A program made the translations under genes and the position numbers. The notes below the pieces were generated by a model that was not told the origin of the DNA, searched no databases, and was given only the letters and a program-made list of their open reading frames with translations. This document shows positions 23,320 through 35,019 of a stretch of DNA of 64,000 bases, in pieces (within the stretch, counting starts at the first letter, position 1; each line of letters begins with the position of its first letter). The DNA is from Mixophyes australis (Eukaryota > Chordata > Amphibia > Anura > Limnodynastidae), in contig JAVHZZ010000008.1 in assembly GCA_036250195.1 (NCBI GenBank), positions 15,443,434 through 15,507,433 on the forward strand, given 5' to 3'.

Positions 23320-23897
23320 TAAATCTCTCAGTGCGTTTAAAATTTGCCCGACCTTCCCTGCAGAGCAAAATGGTTTTTGCAAGGTGCAAGTTTTTTCTTC
23401 TTTTTTTTTTTTCTTTTTTTTTCGACTCACAGAACAGATCTTTGCATTTATCTGCTCATGTTATGTCTACATGCATGTTCTACAATCCTAATTAATGCTA
23501 AAAATAACTAGAAGTAAGTGACAGCATGGCATACTGACAATGCATTAAATAGAATCTCTCCCAGCTTGTTAAAGACGTTGAATACAAACAAGAATACAAG
23601 CGTTACTTCTGGTGATGTGTTGTTTAGTGATTCCACTCACACTCTATGGGAAAAATAAACAGTAGCCTTGGCAAATCCTTTAATATGTGTGATCTGAAAA
23701 TCTTATAATGTATTAGACCGTGGGATTCATCTATTAGTGATTTGTTCTCTCAATGTATGGAAACCAACTGCATTATTACCATGTCAAGATCTCTCTCCGT
23801 GACATCTAAGCTCTGAATTTTATTTAAAATTTACAGCTGTTCAGACACAAAGGCTTAAAGACTATCACTCCCCTATATATAGTGTAAACAACACTTT

Positions 23898-24072
23898 GGG
23901 CTAGATTTACTAAACTGCGGGGTTTGAAAAAGTGGAGATGTTGCCTATAGCAACCAATCAGATTCTAGCTGTCATTTTGTAGAATGCGCTAAATAAATGA
24001 AAGCTAGAATCTGATTGGTTGCTATAGGCAACATCTCCACTTTTTCAATCCCGCAGTTTAGAAAATATACTC
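23898..24072. mobile_element. Palindromic MITE-A
   Basis: Left GGGCTAGATTTACTAAACTG; inner palindrome intact; right terminus changed to AGAAAATATACTCC. Confidence 0.85.
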
Positions 24073-25353
24073 CATTGTGCGTTAAACTAATAATCATGAG
24101 ACTACAACCTGGGAATACATTGTTTTTTATATTATAAAGCGGCAGTGTAGCACTTACCAAACATTTGAGGAATTATGAAGCGAAGATTAAGCCCAGGGGC
24201 ATTCTGGGCTAGGGGGCAGGGGTGGCATCTTCCCCCCAGGCCAGTCCCACAGTGGGCTACTTTGGGATAGGTCACTGGGCCACCTCCATTTTTTTTTCCA
24301 TTTAAAATGTTCCTAATAGGCTGCTAAGTCGAGCTTTGCCCCCCCAGTCTAAAATTTTCCAGCCCTCCCCTGATTAAGCCCCGTTTTTTTTTGTGTCATA
24401 TCATCCATATTGTGACTATCTTCAGTTTCCATAGCCAGTCACAGCACCATTGCAAATTTACATACACTGGATGAATTAGGCTATGCTGACCCCCTTTGTA
24501 TTGACTGGGAACAAGTGACGTTGTTGAAGTACAAAAGGATATTAAATTGATAGACTGCATTTTGAAGAATATTGTTGCAGGCTACAAAAATATGTAAGCT
24601 CTTCTGCACAGTATTTTATGTGTCCATCGTTGTTTGTGTTTAGACTTCACCATTTATAATTCATAAACCTCCATTTCAGACATGGTACTAAGCGCTAACA
24701 AGATTATGCAATTACAGCGGAACGAAAAGAGAAAATCTTTTTTTTTTTTTGTCACATAGCGAGATATTCAATAAGATTGGAAGAATCTGAAAATAACTTT
24801 GAATGAATACAAATAGCAAAAAAACTATTTCAAAGAGCACAGACTCTGACTCACCTATAGAGAAAGTGCTACCCCGCTACCGTACCAACACATATATGTA
24901 TATCGTTTGTCTAATAACTTTTACTCTACATTCTAATGAATGGTGTCTATATAAAACATGCTCTGTGTAAATCCTCATAAACGTGATTTCTTGTAAGACT
25001 TTCTTAACAAAATAGACATTCTCCATTCTCCTCAGGTTATTGATGTGGGTGCTGTCAGAAACAAATATGTAAAAAGAATGAACATCTCACATGTTGACTA
25101 TTAAACTGATGTTTTAAAATGGCATTAACTAAGCCACTCCCACTATTTTACTCATTTGCATAAGAGGCTGAAGCGGCAGGAGAATGGCGATATAATCTAG
25201 ATATATGACATATATACATATATATATAACATATATATATATACATATATATATATTTATATATAAAAAACATATATATATATATAAAAAACATATATAT
25301 ATATATATATATATAGATATATATATATATATATCCTAGACACATATATGTGC

Positions 25354-25412
<59 letters not shown>

Positions 25413-25925
25413 GAAGCTAAGTAAGTATATGTTTTATCACAAGTGCCTTGAGTCTTTAGCTCTGCACTGACCATGTCATTATAATTAATAGTTAAATAGT
25501 TGGAATTTCCTTGGGCAATTTACAGCAGGCTTACGGCTAAAACATGACCGGTGTCAGTATAAATTTGTAACGTTTACCAGCAGCATAAATGTGAAGGTTT
25601 CCGTAATGCTAGAAAGACACTCTACAGAGCCACCTGGAGATACCAAATTCTTCACTGTGCACCCCTGAGCCTGAGACTGGGCCAATTTTATACAACCCCT
25701 GTTAGTTAGATACATCTACGCCTTAAATTATGCTGGGCAAAATGCATCTATGATGGTCAAGCGGCTAGAATAGGTGGGTGGGTGGTTGGGTGACTGTTCC
25801 TAATCATTGAGGGCTCGTTTTATTTACTAAATACACAGTGTTTACTGACAGCTCTCTCTTCTTCTGGCTGTCTGCTTTGGTCAGGGGGGAACAGAAGAAC
25901 TCCTGGGAAGGGTCCTCCAGTGGTA
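24073..25925. other. Intergenic DNA with a large TA microsatellite
   Basis: 24190-24370 looks like a piece of a non-autonomous element with GGGGCAGGGGTGGC-type ends. The TA-rich tract is listed separately. The rest is unclassified. Confidence 0.5.
25196..25415. repeat. TA-rich microsatellite
   Basis: (TA)n broken by CATATATA and AAAAAACA; the last block, about 25356-25400, is pure TA. Confidence 0.95.
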
Positions 25926-26246
25926 GTGGTTAGCACTTCTGCCTCACAGCACTGGGGTCATGAGTTGGATTCCCAACCATGGTCTTATCTGTGTGGAGTT
26001 TGTATGTTCTCCCTGTGTTTGCGTGGGTTTCCTCCGGGTGCTCTGGTTTCCTTCCACACTCCAAAAACATACTGGTAGGTTATTTGGCTGCTATTAAATT
26101 GACTCTAATCTCTCTCGGTCTGTGTGTGTGTGTGTGTGTGTGTGTTAGGGAATTTAGACTGTAACCTCCAATGGGGCAGGGACTGATGTGAGTGAGTTCT
26201 CTGTACAGCGCTGCGGAATTAGTGGCGCTATATAATAAATAGCTGC
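25926..26246 (+). mobile_element. Same SINE family, head clipped
   Basis: Starts at GTGGTTAGCACTTCTGCC and keeps the central block, a TG microsatellite and the tail GGCGCTATATAATAAAT. Confidence 0.85.
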
Positions 26247-27801
26247 TGCTGATGTACAGAACTGGCAGGAACTGTACAATGGTCGGCAAACTCTTTAACC
26301 CTTTAAAGAAGTCTGTAGTCTATTGTTAAATGTCTCAGCAGCAGGTCCAGGAAGCATTTACATTCTTTATATCTGCATTTAATAAATACCTAGGATGTAT
26401 TTGTTATTGCTAATGTTATATAGATTTTTATATTTTCTACAATTACTAAAGTGCCATTTGTTTTTTTCATGATCAAATCTGCACAATGTAACAGGTTGTA
26501 GATAAACGTATTCTGGTAAAAAAAAACAGATTGGAATCAGAGATCAGCAAACAATTTTTGACTGTTTCTTTAGTTATTGGTCTGAACCTGTATCTCCTGC
26601 CTGTCACTCGCAAATTGGTCACCATGAAATTGAAGTGTAATGCTCGGCAAGTTTGTTTTAGTATGTGGTATAAATTATTCACATGTGCTTTCTTCAAATA
26701 GAGTCCGTTTCAGTGTATTAGAGGGGCAGGATACTCGTATGGAAATGCCGGTCTGCAGACCCGTGAAAGCAGAGGATCGGCCCTCCAGACAGCAGGCGGG
26801 CCGGACCTCTCTTGAATAATCTTGTCTCAGATAACTGTATTCTAGGGGTGGCAGAGATGAGGTTGTCACCTGACGTTCCCCTTCAGTGAACACTGGCTGC
26901 CGAAAGTACCGCAGTGTTATAGCAATTCTGCGGTTGATACATTGACAAGTGATTAGAGTCACCCTGAACTTCCTCCTGAACTTGGTGATGGAGACGTCTT
27001 CAAGAGCAAGAGGGTTACAAAGGGTTAGAACCCCTTTAACATAGAATAACAGTACATGTAATGTCTTGTATTTAAACATCTGTTCTCTTACTGTAAATCT
27101 CAAGCCAAACATGACAAAAGCTTTGTGAGTTATGCGATGAATTTGATCAAATTAACATAGATCTTTTCTGCATCTCTCAAGGTTCCCTTCTGCTAATACT
27201 TAATGCATATTTGTCATACGTAGGCCACCTCATTGAGATTCATAGCGAGAAAAACCAGCAATTTTCATTATGTTGTAAATATCTTTAGAATTTGTAGTCT
27301 TGCTTTTTATGCTAATATATAAGTTTTCAGCTGTCAGTTAGCGGTAAATACTACTCAAGTGTAGAAAGTAATACAATTCAACTGCAAATAACTATTAAAA
27401 TATATTCTAATAAATATATTCTATACATTTTTTAGTTAGAAAAAATATGCATAAAAAGAACTTAATCTATAAGTTTTACAATGTGATTCTTTCTTTAATG
27501 TCTATTGTATTGTTAATAACTTAGAGCAATGTAGAGGCCATGTATTGATCATTTCTGATACTGTGACATACTTATAAAAAGTGGGTGCGTCACCTACACA
27601 AAGTTGCAGCAACTAATTTCTTGGAGAAACTAATATTCAGCCTATACATTTCCTAGGAATTACAGACAGAACGGAGCCATAAGGAGAAAAGTTCCTCAAT
27701 TTAGTTCCATTCACACTTGCAGATTTCCAAACACATCAGAAGCACATGAAAAAGAGCTTTGTCATTAGATGTGTTCAACTGATCATACGAGGAGAGATTT
27801 A
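26247..27801. other. Intergenic DNA with an unexplained open frame
   Basis: A 145-codon open frame lies on the minus strand at 26675-27112. It is Arg-rich with scattered Cys and resembles no family I know; most likely it is chance or an old element. The remainder is AT-rich. Confidence 0.4.
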
Positions 27802-28442
27802 TACCCCATTCATACTGCACCAAAATCCCTGATTTTTGCCGGGGCGAGCTCAAACGACCCGGGTCTTGGTGCAGTGTGAATGGTCAAAAATCCCAGGTCT
27901 AAAAACCCGGGTCTTCAACCCGAGATTTATCGAGGGGTAATTCCCGGGTTTTTCAACCCGGGTTGCACAGAAAACAAACTGATTGGCTGTCTGCCTGTCT
28001 CTGGAGGATGATGTCATCGGTGGGAGCCCGTGGAAGATTCGAGAAGGAGTTTAGGAGAAATGGTGGATGGTGGAGTGCAGATCAAGCTGAAGCAGAATCT
28101 GAGTTTGTTGGAGAAAATTGCTTTTATTTCACTGAAAAAGTGTGTATTAACAGCAATTATGACACACTGGATGGAGGAAGAGGTGCATCATCTTTATGCG
28201 TCAAAAAACCAGTCACCTTTCAATGACATCACCATTTTTCAGCCAATGAAAACTGCTCTGGTGATGACTCCCACAAATTGCCAGGGCACAGACTTGTCCA
28301 GTATGAATGGGGTCAACCTGGGAAATTCCCGGGTCCGTGGTGCAGTATGAATGGTGTTTCTGAGCTAGGACGCTCCGAGCCCCGGCAAAAACCCGGCTTG
28401 AAAAACCCGGGATATTGCCGGGGCGACAGTATGAAAGCGGTA
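27802..28442. mobile_element. 641-bp PIF/Harbinger-like element with TTA target duplication
   Basis: Left TACCCCATTCATACTGCACC and right CGACAGTATGAAAGCGGTA are inverted termini; TTA lies directly outside both (27799-27801, 28443-28445). Several CCCGGGT and GCCGGGGCG motifs sit near both ends. The interior has two overlapping open frames of about 90-105 codons, too short for a transposase. Confidence 0.85.
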
Positions 28443-28484
28443 TTAGCTGGTTAATGTGGCCACCTTTTCTTAATATTGCACCAT

Positions 28485-28760
28485 AGGCAAACCGAGGGGA
28501 GGGGTGGGGTCCTAGTGCCTGAAAACCCCCTCCAAGCCTGGTGCACTGTATAATTGAGGTGACTGGACCCTGCCCCGGCTTCACACGGCTCTGCTCGAAA
28601 AGAGATAGCTGCGTGCACCTAACAGTAGTACATGCAGCATTGCCCATGTATATTATGGGGATAGGAAGAGTTGGAGAGCAGCCAAGCACTCTCTAAAATT
28701 ATAGCATTATAGTGTGGAAACTCCCCTCTACAAATCCTGCGTTTGCCCCTGTGCACCATG
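28485..28760. mobile_element. Dispersed non-autonomous element, first copy
   Basis: Ends CATAGGCAAACCGAGGGGAG and CGTTTGCCCCTGTGCACCAT. The interior text (GAGATAGCTGCGTGCACCTA, CATGCAGCATTGCCCATGTA) recurs inverted at 42670-42985. Confidence 0.7.
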
Positions 28761-28860
28761 TAGGAACCAGAAACTGTCTTTTTCTGCATGTAGTAATTGC
28801 TACTCTCTTGCTATCATGTAGCCCTCCACATGGATGGTGAAATGTATTACGGATCTGGGG

Positions 28861-29036
28861 GGGGGAGGTTTGCTAAAGTTTCTAAAAAGCATAAGAGGAG
28901 GTGTTGCCCATAGCAACTAATCAGATTCTAGTTATCATGTATCTAGTACATTCTAGAAGATGATAGCTAGCATATGATTGGTTGCTTTGGGTAACACCTC
29001 CCCTTTTCATTTTTAGAAGTTTTAGTAAATCTACTC
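28861..29036. mobile_element. Palindromic MITE-A, variant with CTTCTAAAAA arms
   Basis: Core GGTGTTGCCCATAGCAACTA and its inverted partner; ends TAGTAAATCTACTC. Confidence 0.75.
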
Positions 29037-29512
29037 TCTGTTTGCATGAACAAAAGAGGACACAGTAGCCCGATCGTTAGTCCCTGAACATCCAAATACC
29101 TACATGAAATATGCAGCCCTCAGAAGTTTAATAACATAATTTTTTCCATGCATTCAAAAAACAATGTAGCGTAAACAGAGAAAAAGGAGACATTACTTGT
29201 ACAATATTTTAATAAAATATTTCAACCACATGATTTTTATTTACTTTAATACTACATTTATTTCTAGGTTAAATCAAGGTCATCCGGAGGTGGAAAACCC
29301 ACAGTATTAATTTTATACAGCACTTTCATCTCTATGCGTCCTTAAAAGATTTTATATGATACAGTTTCCAGTAGAAAAAAGTCATACTATTAATATTTTT
29401 CTATCCAGGACAAAATGAAACAGTGTGATGAATAGTGTATAATGCTACAAAGACCCAACAGAAGTCATCAACCAGGGTCTTAGCAATTCTCTCAATTTAT
29501 TAGGGGTAGATT

Positions 29513-29679
29513 TACTAACACCTCTAAATAGGAAAAGTGAAGGTGTTGCTCCTAGCAACCAATAAGATTCTAGCTATCATATATTTAGTACAATCTAGAA
29601 AATGATAGCAATGATCTGATTGGCTGCTATGGGCAACACCTCCACTGTTCCTTTTTAGAAATTTTAGTAAATTTACCCC
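29513..29679. mobile_element. Palindromic MITE-A with TTA target duplication
   Basis: GGGGTAGATTTACTAA..TTAGTAAATTTACCCC bounded by TTA at 29510-29512 and 29680-29682. Confidence 0.9.
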
Positions 29680-29794
29680 TTAGTCTTCTTCATACTGTCT
29701 CAACAAGTCCTTCCACTAGGGACATTTATGGAAACATTACTTTAGGTTGCATCACCTTTCATCCTAGTGACCCGTTTCCCTAAATATTCCCAAT

Positions 29795-29800
29795 TTTATT
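29795..29800 (-). promoter_or_regulatory. Candidate polyadenylation signal AATAAA
   Basis: The minus strand reads GCAATAAAATTGG, the first canonical hexamer after the ADGRL4 stop codon and about 615 bases from it. Other AATAAA-like strings occur further downstream (for example around 29240-29275), so this is only the nearest candidate. Confidence 0.35.
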
Positions 29801-30024
29801 GCAAGTTCCTACCAGTTGATCTATGTCCTCTTTGTTCAGTAAAAATATACATCTCATTCGTTGTATGGATGATCTGCTCTGTTAAATAATATATTGCACA
29901 TTGTAAAAAAGAAAGGTACATTTGCGACTTAGTGCAGTGTATTACATTTTATGTATATAAGGGATCAAAGAGCAACGGGCTTATTAAAAAAAAACCCCCA
30001 CAATGCATTATGCACATTTGTGCT

Positions 30025-30116
30025 GTAACCCGTAGCAACCAATCGGATGTCAGCTCTCATTGTCTAAACTGTGCTAGAAAAATGCTAGCTGTAATCTGGT
30101 TGGTTGCTAAGGGTTA
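30025..30116. mobile_element. MITE-A core fragment in the presumed ADGRL4 3' UTR
   Basis: GTAACCCGTAGCAACCAATC with the inverted TTGGTTGCTAAGGGTTAC; outer arms lost. Confidence 0.7.
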
Positions 30117-30414
30117 CCACACACAGCCCCATCTTGTCGTATGCTCCATGCTCATACTGGTTTGATAGCCTCCATTATTGCTGGTATACGACACGCTATA
30201 TTTATCATAATAAAGCAAGCTTCTAAGGAAGATAAAAAAAATATGTTCTGCGACAATTTAGAGATAGATGTATCCTGCAATCTTGAGAAAAAAACAAAAA
30301 CAAAACACAATTACAGCCATCATATAAGTGTGTGGTGTTTCTTCGCTTCATGTGGGAGATCTCTGTACTGCGTTGGCACAAATGTTTACTGTAAATCATG
30401 GCGGGTCCATCTGC

Positions 30415-30477
30415 TTATCTCAAACACATAAAACAACATGGCACGTTTTTGAATAATCTGTAGTATTCTTCTTGTAT
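30415..30477 (-). CDS. ADGRL4: ADGRL4 last coding exon: C-terminal tail and stop
   Basis: Twenty codons and TAA: IQEEYYRLFKNVPCCFMCLR. This is the short ELTD1-type tail, equal in length to the human one as I recall it and differing mainly by Met for Gly between the two cysteine groups. The three cysteines just inside the membrane are plausible palmitoylation sites (inference). The acceptor is CTTTATTTTCCAG, phase 0, joining CVLSKK to IQEEYY. The exon is in a different frame from the longest open frame at this place and was recognised from the peptide. Its end fixes the gene boundary: everything below 30415 is 3' UTR or intergenic. Confidence 0.95.
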   Translation of the reverse strand: MQEEYYRLFKNVPCCFMCLR

Positions 30478-31068
30478 CTGGAAAATAAAGACATCATTTC
30501 ATTTGAAACATATGACTGAGCGAAGGAAAACGGTCTTGAAGCATTATTTATTAAACAGAACACATAACGTTCAACACACATTTGTATACAACTTAAATAA
30601 AAAGGCATATTTTTGATAGCAGAAGCACTTCCAGCACATTTTCAGTATTTGTCTTTATTTTTCTATAAATATCCAGTAAATCAAATGGTCGGAGGTTGTT
30701 TTGCAAAGACAAATATAGTTTTTATGTTCCTTTCAGAACATAAATGGCAGATGCCAAATTGTTTTGCTCAGACAAAGCGCAGATCCGGTTATCAAAATTG
30801 ACGCAGGTGGACAACAACTGCTCAGAAGGACAAATGGGGCATCGTCCAATCGGATGTTGATCTTGATCAACATTAACATCTAATTGGATGATGCCACATG
30901 GGGAAGAACTTTATAACCACGTTTTTTTGTGGTAGTATCCCTGTAAACACTGCATGGATATTACATAAATAAGTTATACGCAACCATGTTATAATGTGTA
31001 AAATTTGAGTTAATTTTGTGGGATAAACCAGAATGCAGCCTATTTGCTAAGACATCACAGAAACTATA

Positions 31069-31386
31069 AAAACAGAATGTACTAGTGCAAGATAAATACC
31101 AGGGTATAACTGGTATAGGAGAAACCAATCAGTGCAAAATATTACAACATTTATTAATGGTACTAATCTAAATACCATTATCTATAAATACCATAATCTA
31201 TAAATCAAAATCTTGCTCAATATTTATTAGATTTTTTCTTTATATTGTATATTTTAAGTTGTATGTATTAGGTTGTATTTGGTATTAATACCATTAATAA
31301 ATGTTGTAATATTTTGCACTGATTGGTGTCTCCTATTTTTCATAGTTATACCCTGGTATTTATCTTGCTGGTACATTTTGTTTTTG
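31069..31386. mobile_element. Palindromic element of about 318 bp
   Basis: AAAACAGAATGTACTAGTGC..AAGATAAATACCAGGGTATA at the left returns as the complement at the right (TATACCCTGGTATTTATCTT, GGTACATTTTGTTTTT). The inner CAATCAGTGCAAAATATTAC is also inverted. No target duplication was fixed. Confidence 0.8.
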
Positions 31387-31653
31387 TTAGCCTATATTGT
31401 GGGTTGTCACTTTCCCATTTTCCAGCTGCAGTTCAATCCAGGTATATTTATTTATTTATCCGTTTATAGCGCCTGAAATTTCCTCTTTTTCTGTTATCAC
31501 AGAGACAATACCTGGCAAATATTCATTAGGCCTGACTAATATTTATGAGGTACTGGATTCGAGCAAATTGATAGGCTACAGTCTCATGAATATTAGCCCA
31601 ACCCACTAAAATAACTCCACCTCCACTGTGTACAGGTGACAGGCCCACGTTAA

Positions 31654-31828
31654 GGGGTATATTTACTAAACTGCGGGTTTGAAAAAGTAGAGATGTTGCC
31701 TATAGCAACCAATCAGATTCTAGCTGTCATTTTGTAGAATGTGCTAAATAAATGACAACTAGAATCTGATTGGTTGCTATAGGCAACATCTTCACTTTTT
31801 CAAACCCGCAGTTTAGTAAATCTAGCTC
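31654..31828. mobile_element. Palindromic MITE-A
   Basis: GGGGTATATTTACTAAACTG at the left, CAGTTTAGTAAATCTAGCTC at the right; inner arms nearly perfect. Confidence 0.85.
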
Positions 31829-32234
31829 AAAGTCTTTTAAATGCTTCTGTGCCTTTTGGAATAACCGAGCCATTTTCAAAGATAATCTGTGGAAATATTC
31901 GGAGTGCATACTAACTACTTTGCATATGAATGCTCTCTCAAGCAGTAATTGAAATGCACACATAACACGAGGCAAACACACACAAAAAAACAAATAAACA
32001 AGCGGTATAATATAAGTGGACTACCCTGATTATTCACCAAAATTGGCTTATTAAAGACACCACTAGTTATAAAATCCAAGTTGCCTTAGAGGAATGAACT
32101 ACTAGTAACACCTACAAGTATCTATGTAAAAAATTTAAGAACTGTTCAGAACAAAAGCTTATAAAGATATAGAAATACATAAAGCTGGCATGGTGAGGGA
32201 AGATTATTTCCCCACGGACATCTGACTTCCTGTC

Positions 32235-32570
32235 TATCATCATCATCATCATCACCATTTATTTATATAGCGCCACTTATTCCGCAGCGCTGTACAGAGA
32301 ACTCACTCACATCAGTCCCTGCCCCTTTGGGGCTTACAGTCTAAATTCCCTAACACACACACACATACTAGGGTCAATTTGTTATCAGTCAATTAACCTG
32401 CCAGTATGTTTTTGGAGTGTGGGAGGAAACCGGAGCACCCGGAGGAAACCCACGTAAACACAGGGAGAACATACAAACTCCACACAGATAAGGCCATGGT
32501 CGGGAATAGAACTCATGATCCCAGTGCTGTGAGGCAGAAGTGCTAACCACTTAGCCACTGTGCTGCCCCA
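32235..32570 (-). mobile_element. Same SINE family, minus strand, full length
   Basis: Reads in reverse from an ATC repeat through ATATAGCGCCACTTATTCCG to GCCACTGTGCTGCCCC. It lies in the last ADGRL4 intron, so it is sense relative to the gene. Confidence 0.85.
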
Positions 32571-32710
32571 CAAGACTATAAGCTTATTGAAATAAACCTC
32601 TCTGGATGGGAGACAAATGTTAGAAACTGATCAATCAGTGTGATTGGCAAACTGCAAACTGCTGATCTGAGAGAATAGGGCCACAAGCTGTGCTGTGGTT
32701 GGACAATTAG

Positions 32711-32712
<2 letters not shown>

Positions 32713-32752
<40 letters not shown>
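32713..32752. repeat. TA microsatellite
   Basis: About 19 AT dinucleotides in the last intron. Confidence 0.95.
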
Positions 32753-32754
<2 letters not shown>

Positions 32755-33199
32755 AAGGTATTTCTCAATGATTGCTTGCACTGCCCACCTCCGGCTGTAT
32801 TGGACGGAATCTCTAGGATGGAGGAGTCCGCTGACATTGACTGCAATCTCTTCTACCTGCTGTGAAACGCGTTGGCTCGTGAATCTAGCTAGGTAATGGT
32901 AAAAGCACCATCGAGGTGCTATGTTGGAGGCAGAGGTGGGGGAAGAGGAAGGCTAAGGCTAACTAAAGACTATGGCTGTCCTAAAGTATACAAATGGCTG
33001 ATCTGTCATCTCTAATCGTACATAAGCATCAGCACAAAGTACAGCAAAACGCTGCACTAGGTTATGAGGTGTTTTAATCTTACATGTTTAACTGACTTAA
33101 TGTGTGTGTAGGAACATATAATACACAAGTAGTGTTAATATATGTATAATCTCCTACAAAAACAAATATCTGTATAAACGGTGAGCTCTGATGCCTTCA

Positions 33200-33200
33200 C

Positions 33201-33234
<34 letters not shown>
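33200..33234. repeat. TA microsatellite
   Basis: About 17 TA dinucleotides in the last intron. Confidence 0.95.
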
Positions 33235-33240
<6 letters not shown>

Positions 33241-33644
33241 CACTTAATGCAAACACACTAGAGCATTTTTGACATGCAGTTTGGATTATATTACATTTAA
33301 CGCATGCAGTGCCAGGCCTCACAAGCGTTGTACACTGCATGCATTGTTTTGTTATTCTACAAGCTGCGTAACAAAGAGCGAAAAAACAGCACATTTAATC
33401 ATGTGTGAACGATGGAAAATGCGAGTAAAACAGAATTTCTATTGATTTACAACAAAAGCGATAGTTCAACAATTACAGTACAAAAATGTATTACAACTTG
33501 TGGTTACTAATGAATTGCTTTGAAAATCTTGATTTTCCTAGTTGTCATAGGAACTAAATAGCAGTTCTTGAATTTGCCAGTCTGAAATAGTATTATGACT
33601 TCTGCATAGAAGTTATAACTAATCAATGCTTACCTGTATACTAA

Positions 33645-34625
33645 TGCCTACAGGTATTGTACACCTGTACAACACTTGTCTGTATACCAGTGTGAAAACG
33701 CCTGCTTGTACACCTGTATAACACCTGTCTGTACACCTGTTTGATAATGGCTGCCTGTACACCTGTATAATGCCTGCCTAAATACCTGTATGATAATGCT
33801 GCCTGTACACCTGTATAATGCCTGCCTACATACCTGTATGATAATGCTGCCTGTACACCTGTACAACATTTGTCTGTATAACTGTATGATAACGCTGCCT
33901 GTATACCTGTACATCACTTTTCTGTATATCTGTATGATAATGCTGTCTATACACCTGTATGATAACGCTGCCTGTACACCTGTACATCACTTGTCTGTAT
34001 ATCTGTATGATAACGCTGCCTGTACACCTGTACATCACTTGTCTGTATATCTGTATGATAATGCTGTCTATACACCTGTATGATAACGCTGCCTGTACAC
34101 CTGTACACCACTTGTCTGTATACCTGTATGATAACGCTGCCTGTATACCTGTACATCACTTGTCTGTATATCTGTATGATAACGCTGCCTGTACACCTGT
34201 ACAATGCTTGCCTGTATATCTGTGTGAAAACACCTGCCTGTACACTTGTATAATGCCTGCCTACATACCTGTATGATAACCTGTAGACCTCTATAACACT
34301 TGTCTGTACACCGGTATGATACCGCTGCCTGTACACCTGTATAAAGCTTTTCTGTGTACCTGTATGATAATGCCTGGCTGTACACCTGTATAACGCTTGT
34401 TTGAATTCCTGTACAATAATGCTCCCTGTGCACCTGTATAACGCTTGTCTGAATTCCTGTATGATAATGCTCCCTGTGCACCTGTATAATGCTTCTCTGT
34501 ATCCCTATATGATAATGCTGCCTGTACACCTGTATAACACCTGTATAATGCTTGTCTGTATACCTGTGTGATAATGCCTGGCTGTACACCTGTATAACGC
34601 TTGTCTGTATACCTGTATGATGGCA
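33645..34625. repeat. 48-bp minisatellite with CCTGTACACCTGTA core
   Basis: The best units (33880-34200) repeat every 48 bases: CGCTGCCTGTACACCTGTAC, ATCACTTGTCTGTATATCTG, TATGATAA. A shorter CTGTA-based sub-repeat runs throughout. Because 48 is a multiple of three and stops are rare, long open frames with 16-residue periods appear on both strands; I regard them as non-coding. Confidence 0.95.
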
Positions 34626-34945
34626 CTGAGCAATGTCACTGGAGAGTGACAAGAACGCTGCTACCCCTGTTTCTGTGTGAGCAATGGCACTGAGCAATGT
34701 CACTGGAGACTGGAGAGTGACAAGAACGCTGCTACCCCTGATTTTGTGTGAGCAATGGCGCTGGATCTCCTGGGGAGGGAGGTACTTATGGAATCCAAAA
34801 ACCGCGAGATCCGACAATGCAACAATGATGTTTTGCCTGGATTCAGATCCGAGGGAGCGCGAAAGTACCGAGCCGACTCGCAAGCCTACTCGGATCCCCC
34901 TAATTTCGGGTGGGAGCGGTTTTCAGAAAACCGAGCCCGAGCATC
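34620..34945. mobile_element. hAT-like element fragment with a 60-70-bp internal duplication
   Basis: GAGCAATGTCACTGGAGA..GCTGCTACCCCTG occurs twice in tandem, followed by CTCCTGGGGAGGGAGGTACT and a purine/CGAG-rich end. I associate this text with frog repetitive DNA but cannot name the family. It ends about 75 bp from the TM6-TM7 exon donor. Confidence 0.55.
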
Positions 34946-35019
34946 TTTAGTAATAACAATAGTAATAGTAGTAAAAATAATCATAGTAATAATAATATAT
35001 ATTTCTATGCTTTTCTTAC

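Larger units (their letters stand above)
29770..30414 (-). other. ADGRL4: Presumed ADGRL4 3' UTR (proximal form)
   Basis: The roughly 640 bases after the stop codon have no coding exon and contain the first good AATAAA on the minus strand at 29795-29800. The stretch is AT-rich with T- and A-runs, and a decayed palindromic MITE (30025-30116) lies inside it. The end point is an estimate; longer 3' UTRs reaching past 29 kb are possible. Confidence 0.4.
30478..35019 (-). other. ADGRL4 intron between exon g and the last exon
   Basis: A 4,542-bp intron with a 300-bp palindromic element (31069-31386), a MITE, a minus-strand SINE, two TA microsatellites (32713-32752, 33200-33234), a 48-bp minisatellite and a hAT-like fragment next to exon g. 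I see nothing specific in 32760-33190. Confidence 0.8.

Noticed and set aside
30420..30608. 62-residue open frame overlapping the last exon
   Set aside because: Wrong frame; the conserved IQEEYYRLFKNVPCC tail is in the neighbouring frame from a good acceptor.
34068..34883. 271-residue open frame on the minus strand
   Set aside because: Nearly all of it is the 48-bp minisatellite; the rest is a repeat fragment.
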